Shown here: positions 1 to 5,247 of the stretch, piece after piece | Position numbering within the stretch: the first letter of the stretch is position 1 | Layout: each line of letters begins with the position of its first letter | From: Candidatus Aminicenantota bacterium | Lineage (GTDB): Bacteria; Acidobacteriota; Aminicenantia; Aminicenantales; UBA8522 | DNA length: 6,140 nucleotides | Reading direction: 5' to 3' | Assembly (NCBI GenBank): GCA_003524335.1 | Contig: DQHV01000004.1 | Span: 1 to 6,140 of the forward strand | Position numbers and translations under genes: made by a program | Notes under the pieces: model-generated | What the model was told of the DNA's origin: nothing | What the model saw: only the letters and a program-made list of their open reading frames with translations | Database searches by the model: none

Positions 1-132
1 GATCGCCGCTTTCTTTTTGGACTGGGTCAGGAGCGAAAGGATCAGAATGTCATTTTCTATCTGCCACTCGCTTAAACTGACAACCCAATCAAAACCCTTC
101 GGAGCATCGTATGGTCTATTTGTTCTAGCCAT
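1..132 (-). CDS. 5'-partial hypothetical protein (first 44 residues)
   Basis: An open frame starts at ATG 132-130 and reads without a stop to the window edge, giving 44 residues that begin MARTNRPYDAPKGFDW. The start is supported by an AAGGA Shine-Dalgarno (complement of 139-143) 6 bases upstream, and by lying only 12 bases after the stop of the URO-D gene at 145, so it looks like the next gene of that operon. By my count it is about 45% GC, lower than the URO-D genes. I do not recognise the protein. Residues about 20-44 (leucine-rich helix, then TQSKKKAAI) loosely resemble the first helices of a helix-turn-helix of the 'LTEKQ...LLTGKS..EAA' type found in phage and transposon DNA-binding proteins, but the part that would decide this lies outside the window. 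No signal peptide is seen. Confidence 0.6.
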   Translation of the reverse strand, partial: MARTNRPYDAPKGFDWVVSLSEWQIENDILILSLLTQSKKKAAI

Positions 133-144
133 TGGTCTTCCTTT

Positions 145-1281
145 TCAATCGGCGCCAAGGAGGCCGTAGATTTCCGCCAGGTCTGTCTCGGGCCAGGTTT
201 CGTCAATCAGGCCGTTGGTGATGTCGACGTTGATGAACAGGCCGCGGTTCGTCTTTTTCGATTTCAGGATCGTGGCAACATAGTCCGCCATCCCCTTGAA
301 CTTGATGTCCCGATGAAGCCCGACACGGCAGGCCAGGACGATCCGGCCGTCGAAATATTCCGTAACCGGCGCGAACGGCGTTTCGCTGACCCCGAACTCC
401 AGCCCGCGGAGGCCGCGCACTTTGGTCAGACTCGGGATCTGATGGAGCCAGTTGCCGCAGGAATGGATATACAGGCCGCCGAAAGCATCCGAGATCTGGT
501 TGAGATAGGGGAGGCAGAAATCGTCGTGCTCTTCGGCCGAGATCATGACGCAGGCATCGTTGGAGACGGAGATGCCGAAACCGTCGGGGATCCAGGGCTG
601 GAAAAGGCTGGGGACAAACTCGACCCTGGACCCGCGGACAATCCCTCGCTGCGCCCTGGCGCACTGGATCGTGAAATCGGTGACCACCTGGAGGAGGTGG
701 TGGGCTTCCCAGGGATGGGTTTTGAGCGCCGTGAAGAATTCGGTGTGGCCCATGATGAGCGCCGCCGAATCCAGCGGCCCCTGGATATCGGTCAGCCGGA
801 TGGGGATGCGGCCTTCGGTTTTCTCGATGAAGTGCCGGGTAGTGTCGAGGATGCGTCCCATCTCGCCGGAGGATAGCGTTGGACGGGGGAGGTCATAGAC
901 TTTCGCAGGGTCGCCAAGTGCCAGCGGCTTCACCGAGGGGAAATTATCCTCCCACCAGACGACCTCGCAGCCGAACGCGGCCGGGATGTTGATGACCCCG
1001 AAGGCGGGGCACAGACAGGGGACGAAATCGCCCCGAAGCGACATCTGGTCGTCGATCTCGGCGAGCTGCGCCTTCAGGAATTTCGCCGGGTCAAGGAGAC
1101 GCTCGCGGACCGTGTCCTCTCCTTCTGTCGAGAAGAGCGCCGAGCGGATGGGACGGCCGCCCCGAACCCTCGGTCCCACATAGCTGATGAGAAATGCCGG
1201 CCGCTCTTCGTTTTCCAGGCACCACAGCCGCCGCAAGAATGATTTGCTCTTTTCCACTCTTTCTGTGTCGATTGGCATCAT
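145..1281 (-). CDS. URO-D superfamily protein (MtaA/CmuA-like), paralogue 1
   Basis: A 378-residue protein of the uroporphyrinogen decarboxylase fold, predicted to be a cytosolic TIM barrel. The supporting segments are TDIQGPLDSAALIMG (164-178), the core block 'ISVSNDACVMISAEEHDDFCLP' (237-258), and IHSCGN (272-277), whose H273-x-C275 matches the start of the H-x-C zinc motif of corrinoid-linked methyltransferases such as MtaA and MtbA. The MRQAGRY arginine signature of true HemE is absent, so heme synthesis is unlikely. The usual distal cysteine near the C-terminus is not obvious; C318 is the only later cysteine and sits at a different place. The gene begins ATGATG, one base after the TAA of the upstream paralogue, with only a weak GGA upstream, which suggests translational coupling. 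Substrate unknown: methyl transfer or decarboxylation are both possible. Family assignment is firm, function is not. Confidence 0.88.
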   Translation of the reverse strand: MMPIDTERVEKSKSFLRRLWCLENEERPAFLISYVGPRVRGGRPIRSALFSTEGEDTVRERLLDPAKFLKAQLAEIDDQMSLRGDFVPCLCPAFGVINIPAAFGCEVVWWEDNFPSVKPLALGDPAKVYDLPRPTLSSGEMGRILDTTRHFIEKTEGRIPIRLTDIQGPLDSAALIMGHTEFFTALKTHPWEAHHLLQVVTDFTIQCARAQRGIVRGSRVEFVPSLFQPWIPDGFGISVSNDACVMISAEEHDDFCLPYLNQISDAFGGLYIHSCGNWLHQIPSLTKVRGLRGLEFGVSETPFAPVTEYFDGRIVLACRVGLHRDIKFKGMADYVATILKSKKTNRGLFINVDITNGLIDETWPETDLAEIYGLLGAD

Positions 1282-1282
1282 T

Positions 1283-2431
1283 TTAGCGTCCGTACATTTC
1301 AGCCGCTTCCATCATGGCGTTGATGTTCTCAAGAGGCGAGCCGGGCGGGATGTTGTTTCCGTCCTGGACGATGAAACCCCGGAGCGGGGCCAGCACTTCG
1401 ATGACCCGGCGGGTCGCTTCCCGCACCTGGGCCGGCGTGCCCGAATGGATGAGCATCGGGTTGACATTTCCGAGCAGCACGACCTTTCCGCCCATGACCT
1501 CGGCGATGCGCTCTAAGTCCACTTCATATCCGAACCCCTGGAATTCGTGGATGCGCAGTTCGTCCACAAAAATGTCGAGTAGGTGGCCGCTGCGGCCGCA
1601 CATGTGGAGGCTCACCCGGCCGTCGAAATGGAAGCGCAGCCGCTTTTCGAATGGCAGGACGATATCGCGATAGGTTTCAGCCGAAAGGGAGACGGCCAGG
1701 TCGTCCGTCCAGGCGAAATCGCGCGGCGTCGGGAGTTTTTCCTCCTCCCAGCAGAAGTCGAGGTAGGCGATGAGCTTGTCAGTGACGATCCGGAGGAGCT
1801 CGCGAACGAAATCAGGACGCTCGGCGACGGCCAGGAATATCTCTGTCTTTCCCATGAGGTCGCCGGCGACGCCGAAGGGACCGTCGGAGGTGTGACTGAG
1901 AGAAGCCTGCGCGCCCGGGTAGAACACAGGGCCGCCCTTGAACCGGGCAGGATACTTGGAGGCGATGTCGATCATCCTCCTCCGGTAGGCGATCTGCTTG
2001 GCATTGAGGCCGGAATGGATGAAGTCCATGGCCTCGAGGCGGCGGAGGTCGGCCTCAGTCTTCACCCAGCCGGGCCCGACCCAGGGGATGTCGTCTTCGG
2101 GAAAAATAACCTCGCAGCCGAGGCTTCCGGCCTCGAAATTGTTCTGGAAGTCGGTCCAGGCTCCGACCCAGGGCCCGGTAATGGAGTAAGCATCAGTGCG
2201 GATATTTTCCAGCAGCCATTTCTGGGCGAGGATCTGAGTCCGCAGCATGACCTCGGGGTCGGCGTAGTAGTCGCGGAACTTCGTCCCGACCTGGGGGACA
2301 AGGAAGCGATGCGCGATGGCCGGGACGACGGGGACACGATCGGGTTCTTCGAAACGCCGGGCCGCCTCAACGCGCTTGCGCCGCGTTTCGAGCTCTTCGA
2401 CCGTAACCCCGATTTCTATGACTCGAGCCAT
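1283..2431 (-). CDS. URO-D superfamily protein (MtaA/CmuA-like), paralogue 2
   Basis: From ATG 2431 this is a 382-residue URO-D fold protein. Visible family blocks are EPDRVPVVP near residue 30, SLGCEVIFPEDDIPWV (about 103-118), DDLAVSLSAETYRDIVLPFEKRL (about 243-265), LHMCGRSG (275-282) with H276-x-C278, LLGNVNP (about 319-325), and a C-terminal NNIPPGSPLENINAMMEAAEMYG block. In MtaA-type proteins the last block carries a cysteine before the 'P.tP..N' stretch; here that place reads DGNN, so the third zinc ligand appears to be replaced. The HemE arginine signature is missing. An in-frame TTG at 2455 would add 8 residues, but neither start has a good Shine-Dalgarno and the TTG falls inside the likely promoter, so I prefer the ATG. 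This is the first gene of a minus-strand operon with the paralogue at 145-1281. The two proteins are clearly divergent and not a recent duplication. Substrate unknown. Confidence 0.9.
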   Translation of the reverse strand: MARVIEIGVTVEELETRRKRVEAARRFEEPDRVPVVPAIAHRFLVPQVGTKFRDYYADPEVMLRTQILAQKWLLENIRTDAYSITGPWVGAWTDFQNNFEAGSLGCEVIFPEDDIPWVGPGWVKTEADLRRLEAMDFIHSGLNAKQIAYRRRMIDIASKYPARFKGGPVFYPGAQASLSHTSDGPFGVAGDLMGKTEIFLAVAERPDFVRELLRIVTDKLIAYLDFCWEEEKLPTPRDFAWTDDLAVSLSAETYRDIVLPFEKRLRFHFDGRVSLHMCGRSGHLLDIFVDELRIHEFQGFGYEVDLERIAEVMGGKVVLLGNVNPMLIHSGTPAQVREATRRVIEVLAPLRGFIVQDGNNIPPGSPLENINAMMEAAEMYGR

Positions 2432-2445
2432 GATCTTTTGGAGAT

Positions 2446-2474
2446 AAGATATCAAAACAGCTGACGAATGACAA
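2446..2474 (-). promoter_or_regulatory. Candidate sigma70 promoter for the URO-D operon
   Basis: On the minus strand there is TTGTCA (2474-2469), a 17-base spacer, and TATCTT (2451-2446), with an extended -10 dinucleotide TG one base upstream of the -10. The -35 matches consensus at 5 of 6 positions and the -10 at 4 of 6. Transcription would start near 2439, leaving only about 8 bases before ATG 2431. That argues against the upstream TTG 2455 as start codon. Confidence 0.4.
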
Positions 2475-2481
2475 TATGCAC

Positions 2482-2499
2482 TATTTCATGAAATATTTC
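2482..2499. promoter_or_regulatory. Overlapping palindrome array, candidate operator of the Xre antitoxin
   Basis: The sequence TATTTCATGAAATATTTC contains a perfect 14-base palindrome (TATTTCATGAAATA, 2482-2495) and an overlapping perfect 10-base palindrome (GAAATATTTC, 2490-2499). In other words, three TATTTC half-sites alternate in orientation: forward 2482-2487, reverse 2490-2495, forward 2494-2499. The array abuts the -35 box of the toxin-antitoxin promoter. Xre antitoxins of this class are known to repress their own operon as dimeric DNA-binding proteins, so autoregulation here is a reasonable inference. It could also repress the divergent URO-D promoter. Confidence 0.5.
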
Positions 2500-2528
2500 T
2501 TGACAACGAGTCTCCTGAAACTTATCAT
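2500..2528 (+). promoter_or_regulatory. Near-consensus sigma70 promoter of the toxin-antitoxin operon
   Basis: A perfect TTGACA -35 box (2500-2505), a 17-base spacer and a TATCAT -10 box (2523-2528, 5 of 6 matches). The expected transcription start is near 2535, followed by a leader of about 19 bases containing AGAGGA (2544-2549) ahead of ATG 2554. This is among the strongest promoter matches in the window, as expected for an autorepressed antitoxin operon. Confidence 0.7.
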
Positions 2529-2553
2529 ATGGTTGCCGTAAAAAGAGGACAAA

Positions 2554-3123
2554 ATGAGAAATCGACAGAATGTCGGGCTGCAAAAACTCCTTTTTGACGC
2601 CAAGGAAGCCCTGGAATCGCTGCGCAAGCAGATGAAGGTCACCGAAAATGTGATTCGGGGGATTGAAGGCCATTTGGCTACGAGCAAAAAAACACCCGGA
2701 GCGAGGGCTCTATCTGAGCAGCCCGTGAGGCAGGTAAGAGAAGAGAGCATAACTTATCAGAAACTTTTTAAAACGCAGCGTTCATCCGATAGCCAGGAAA
2801 GGCTGAGAAAACTCAGAGCGCTTAAGACTGGGTTCGGGTTAAGCCATCGAGAACTGGCCGGAATAGTTGGTGTGAGCGAGCGAACGATCTTCAACTGGCT
2901 GGGCGGAGAGGCTTCTTTGAATCGCCTTGCCCGGGAGAAAATCGATAAGCTGTTTAGGGTTTATGATATGGTCTCCAGGGAAATCAAACCGGAGGCTCGT
3001 CGCCGCTGGCTGTTTGCCCAAAACGAGCTGTTGGGGGATAGTGCCCATGACCTCCTGGTTGAAGGTGAGTTTGAAAAGGTACTGGCCGATATCGAGGCGA
3101 TGAGAGAAGGAGTCCATGTTTGA
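2554..3123 (+). CDS. Xre/MbcA/ParS-type antitoxin with N-terminal helical extension
   Basis: A 189-residue protein, the likely antitoxin and autorepressor of the RES toxin encoded just downstream. Three parts can be seen. Residues about 8-42 form a charged, probably coiled-coil helix (LLFDAKEALESLRKQMKVTE), followed by a polar linker to about 80. Residues about 82-133 form a helix-turn-helix (SHRELAGIVGVSERTIFNWLGG at 97-118). Residues about 138-189 match the MbcA/ParS/Xre toxin-binding domain (RRWLFAQNELLGDSAHDLL, ending in EAMREGVHV), whose C-terminal tail is known in this family to plug the toxin active site. The helical extension makes it longer than the typical antitoxin of about 130-150 residues. 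The start has AGAGGA at 2544-2549. The stop TGA overlaps the toxin TTG start by 4 bases. Codon use is more AT-rich than in the flanking genes. Confidence 0.85.
   Translation: MRNRQNVGLQKLLFDAKEALESLRKQMKVTENVIRGIEGHLATSKKTPGARALSEQPVRQVREESITYQKLFKTQRSSDSQERLRKLRALKTGFGLSHRELAGIVGVSERTIFNWLGGEASLNRLAREKIDKLFRVYDMVSREIKPEARRRWLFAQNELLGDSAHDLLVEGEFEKVLADIEAMREGVHV
3107..3112 (+). promoter_or_regulatory. Ribosome binding site deciding the toxin TTG start
   Basis: AAGGAG lies inside the 3' end of the antitoxin gene, 7 bases before TTG 3120 but 22 bases before the next in-frame ATG (3135). The spacing favours the TTG, giving a 4-base overlap with the antitoxin stop and a rare start codon that could keep toxin output low. 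Confidence 0.6.
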
Positions 3124-3638
3124 GCCTTTCTTCCATGGAATTCAGTGGGCTTGTGTATCGGATACACGCGGCAGACAAGGATGCCCTTGATTCGGCAGCG
3201 TCAAAGGAATTTGGGGGAAGATGGAACAGGGTTAAAAAATATGCAACTCTCTACTTCAGCCTGACGAAAGAGACGGCTCAAGCAGAACACACAAGCCAAC
3301 TTCTGAAAAGAGGGCTGACAACCGGAGATCTGTCCGATCGTTTGATAACGACAATTCGTGTGCACCTGACTCAGGTCCTTGATTTTACTGACCCCGGCCG
3401 GCAGAAAGAATTTGGACTAACGAAATCCCAGCTCGAGTCAGATGAGGAAGCCTGCCGCAAAAAAATCCTCGAGGTCTCCGAAAAGGCTAGGGCCCAAGGC
3501 TATGAAGCGATCCTTTCGCCTTCGGCGCGCTTTCCAAAAGGCAAAAACCTGAACATTTTTCCTGATAAACTGAGCAAGAAATCGTCCCTCAAAATCATCA
3601 AATCAGAGCGCTTAAAGTCAAAGCCGGTTGGTTCATAG
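3120..3638 (+). CDS. RES-domain toxin (NAD+-degrading family)
   Basis: A 172-residue RES-domain protein, the toxin of a type II pair. Characterised family members (RES of Pseudomonas putida, MbcT of Mycobacterium tuberculosis) destroy NAD+ and stop growth. Family landmarks are LVYRIH (11-16), FGGRWN (31-36), ATLYFS (42-47), QAEH (54-57) and GYEAILSPSARF (127-138). By comparison with the family, R34, Y45, E56 and S135 occupy the expected active-site positions, so nothing suggests an inactive enzyme. The KNLNIFPDK stretch (142-150) matches the usual end of the domain, and a lysine-rich tail follows. Start TTG 3120 is chosen from the Shine-Dalgarno spacing; ATG 3135 is the alternative. It overlaps the antitoxin by 4 bases and converges on the isomerase gene with only 12 bases between stops. 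Confidence 0.87.
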   Translation: MSLSSMEFSGLVYRIHAADKDALDSAASKEFGGRWNRVKKYATLYFSLTKETAQAEHTSQLLKRGLTTGDLSDRLITTIRVHLTQVLDFTDPGRQKEFGLTKSQLESDEEACRKKILEVSEKARAQGYEAILSPSARFPKGKNLNIFPDKLSKKSSLKIIKSERLKSKPVGS

Positions 3639-3650
3639 AGGCGAAATTTT

Positions 3651-4193
3651 TCACTCGATTTTCGGCAGGCGCCGGAGACGAGCGTCGGTCCAGATGTCAT
3701 TTTCATCCAGGCTCTTCGATGAGAATTCCGAAAGAATAGCGCCCTTGTCGCCGGCCTGGAACCAGTGGAGCGTATCCGGCGGCAGAGTGTACTGGTCGCC
3801 GGGCCGGAGTACGATCTCCCTTCCGATCGTGAAGAACTCCCTGTACTTATCCGGGATCCTGGCGTGGGGGTGCGGTGTCGACTCTCCGGGAACATAGAGA
3901 AAGACCTCTCCCCAGCGGCAGCGGAAGGTTTCCTGCTTGCCGGCGTTCTTCTCGCCGACCGGAGGATGGCGGTGCTCTGGGCAGATCTGGCGGGGCAGGA
4001 GGACGATCTCCTTGGCGCAGTAGCGGTCGTTGTTCTCGTAAGTGACGACCAGGAGACCGACATTGTCCAGGTCTCCCAGGCCGAAGTCGGAGATTTCGAT
4101 GTTCTCCGCTTCTCGGTAAGCGATGGCGATATGCGCTTCTTTGAGCATTCTGGCCGCCCTTTTCCTGGCCATTATGACCTCCTCGAGTTTCAT
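3651..4193 (-). CDS. D-lyxose isomerase-like cupin (D-lyxose ketol-isomerase family)
   Basis: A 180-residue cupin closely resembling what I recall of Bacillus subtilis YdaE, a D-lyxose isomerase of 167 residues. Shared stretches are DRYCAKEIVLLP (56-67), CPEHRHPPV (71-79), GKQETFRCRWGEVFLYV (85-101), YTLPPDTLHWFQAG (135-148) and the SEFSS plus DIWTD ending. H74, H76, E88 and H143 are placed as the cupin metal ligands, normally Mn2+. The family interconverts D-lyxose and D-xylulose and often D-mannose and D-fructose; the in vivo substrate here is unknown. It is the second gene after ribokinase, 9 bases downstream, with an AGGAG that overlaps the ribokinase TAG stop (TAGGAG, complement of 4205-4200), so translation is probably coupled. 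A second start, ATG 4172 (residue 8), has a perfect AGGAGGT 4 bases upstream and cannot be excluded. Confidence 0.9.
   Translation of the reverse strand: MKLEEVIMARKRAARMLKEAHIAIAYREAENIEISDFGLGDLDNVGLLVVTYENNDRYCAKEIVLLPRQICPEHRHPPVGEKNAGKQETFRCRWGEVFLYVPGESTPHPHARIPDKYREFFTIGREIVLRPGDQYTLPPDTLHWFQAGDKGAILSEFSSKSLDENDIWTDARLRRLPKIE
4177..4183 (-). promoter_or_regulatory. Second strong Shine-Dalgarno inside the isomerase start region
   Basis: AGGAGGT (complement of 4183-4177) lies 4 bases ahead of an in-frame ATG (4172-4170), seven codons into the longer reading of the isomerase. The upstream ATG 4193 also has an AGGAG, 6 bases away. Either start could be used, giving 180 or 173 residues. 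Confidence 0.5.
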
Positions 4194-4202
4194 CTCGTGC
4201 TC

Positions 4203-5132
4203 CTATGCCAGAAGTTTTTCGATATCGTCTCTGCCGGCAAGAGAAGGCTGGGCCCCCATCTTTGTCGTTGCCAAGGCGGCGGCCGCGTTGGCGAACCGGG
4301 CGGCCTCGAGGAGCGGCCTTCCCTCGGCGAGCGCCACGGCCAGGGCTCCGTTAAACGCATCGCCGGCAGCCGTGGTGTCAACGGGTATGACCTTGAAGGC
4401 GGGCATAACTTCTTTCTTCTCCCTGGTGGCCACATAGACGCCTTTGGAGCCCAGGGTGATCAGCACCGCCTTTATCCCTTTCGCCAGCAGCGCGTCAGCC
4501 GCTTTGGCCAGGTCCGATTTCTTGATGAGTGTAATTCCCGTCAGGATCTCGGCCTCTGTCTCGTTGGGCGTGAGATAGGACACCCGCCTAAGGATGTCAT
4601 CGCTCAGCGCCCTGGCCGGAGCGGGGTTGAGGACGACCGGCACGCCGGCGGAGGCGGCGATCTCCGCTGCTTCCCGCACCGTCTCCAGAGGCGATTCGAG
4701 CTGCATCAGGACGATATCCGCGGAGGTAATGACCGGTTTAGCCAAACGAACGTCCGCGACCCCCAGGCGCGAGTTGGACCCGGAGGCGACGGCGATACAG
4801 TTCTCGCCATCGGGGCCGACGATAATCAAGGCCACCCCGGAGGGAGCGTCTTTGTCCCGGACGATAAGATCGACATGTATCCCATCGCTGACGAACCCGT
4901 CCAAGGACTGCTGCCCGAAGACATCATCCCCGACCCGGGCGATAAAGTGGACCTCACCCCCGGCCCGGGCGGCAGCCACAGCCTGGTTGGCGCCCTTTCC
5001 TCCGGGTGCCATGAAGAATTCCCCGCCGAGCACGGTTTCTCCGGGCCGGGGGATCCGCGGCGTCCGGATCACCATGTCGGTGTTGGAGCTTCCGATGACG
5101 ACGATTTTTTTCTTTGTGACAGAGGCGGTCAT
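4203..5132 (-). CDS. rbsK: Ribokinase (PfkB family sugar kinase)
   Basis: A 309-residue cytosolic ATP-dependent kinase, the same length as Escherichia coli RbsK, which converts D-ribose to ribose 5-phosphate. PfkB signatures appear in order: the substrate-binding N17 and D19 in GSSNTDM, MAPGGKGANQAVAAA (41-55), GDDVFG (68-73), NPAPA (169-173), LTPNETEAEILTG (187-199), ITLGSKGVY (225-233), the anion hole and catalytic base in DTTAAGDAFNG (252-262, base D258), and the terminal GAQPSL (293-298). The GGKGANQ and DTTAAGDAF forms are typical of ribokinase rather than fructokinase, but a neighbouring lyxose isomerase leaves room for another pentose or ketose substrate. Start ATG 5132 has GGGGAG 5 bases upstream and a good promoter. 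It leads a two-gene unit with the isomerase. Confidence 0.94.
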   Translation of the reverse strand: MTASVTKKKIVVIGSSNTDMVIRTPRIPRPGETVLGGEFFMAPGGKGANQAVAAARAGGEVHFIARVGDDVFGQQSLDGFVSDGIHVDLIVRDKDAPSGVALIIVGPDGENCIAVASGSNSRLGVADVRLAKPVITSADIVLMQLESPLETVREAAEIAASAGVPVVLNPAPARALSDDILRRVSYLTPNETEAEILTGITLIKKSDLAKAADALLAKGIKAVLITLGSKGVYVATREKKEVMPAFKVIPVDTTAAGDAFNGALAVALAEGRPLLEAARFANAAAALATTKMGAQPSLAGRDDIEKLLA

Positions 5133-5152
5133 GATATCTCCCCGTTTCCAAG

Positions 5153-5181
5153 ATTATATTCCTGAACCTTTCTGCTGGCAA
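5153..5181 (-). promoter_or_regulatory. Sigma70 promoter of the ribokinase-isomerase unit
   Basis: On the minus strand there is TTGCCA (5181-5176, 5 of 6 matches), a 17-base spacer and a perfect TATAAT (5158-5153). Transcription should begin near 5146, which leaves a leader of about 14 bases just covering GGGGAG (complement of 5143-5138) and ATG 5132. A leader this short leaves no room for a riboswitch. Confidence 0.65.
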
Positions 5182-5203
5182 CACGGGAATGGTGGGGGGC
5201 AAA

Positions 5204-5232
5204 TTGACAGCCCCTTACACCTATGCTAAACG
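5204..5232 (+). promoter_or_regulatory. Possible promoter of the DUF6599-like gene
   Basis: A perfect TTGACA (5204-5209) is followed after 17 bases by TAAACG (5227-5232), a poor -10 of 3 of 6 matches that is partly compensated by an extended -10 TG at 5224-5225. If real, transcription would start near 5239, just ahead of TTG 5248. It is arranged back to back with the ribokinase promoter, 22 bases separating the two -35 boxes. Confidence 0.3.
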
Positions 5233-5247
5233 TATCTCCGGAATCGA

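Noticed and set aside
145..2431. Heme-pathway uroporphyrinogen decarboxylase (hemE)
   Set aside because: Neither protein has the N-terminal MRQAGRY-type arginine signature, both have H-x-C, and no other heme gene is nearby.
1583..2464. 293-codon open frame on the plus strand
   Set aside because: It is antisense to the second URO-D gene. Its composition is an acidic, glycine-rich read-through of the real gene's complement.
2469..2506. TTGTCA at 2506-2501 (minus) as the -35 of the URO-D promoter
   Set aside because: At 16-18 bases of spacing, the -10 positions read ATAGTG, TAGTGC or AGTGCA, none close to consensus. The second TTGTCA at 2474-2469 has a better partner.
3641..3666. GCGAAA...TTTTCGGC inverted repeat between toxin and isomerase as a bidirectional terminator
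   Set aside because: The stem is only about five pairs, AT-rich, with a loop of about 13 bases. This is too weak to call.
3765..5165. 466-codon open frame on the plus strand
   Set aside because: It lies antisense to both ribokinase and the isomerase, which have clear family motifs. It is a by-product of GC-rich codon use and shows no recognisable domain.
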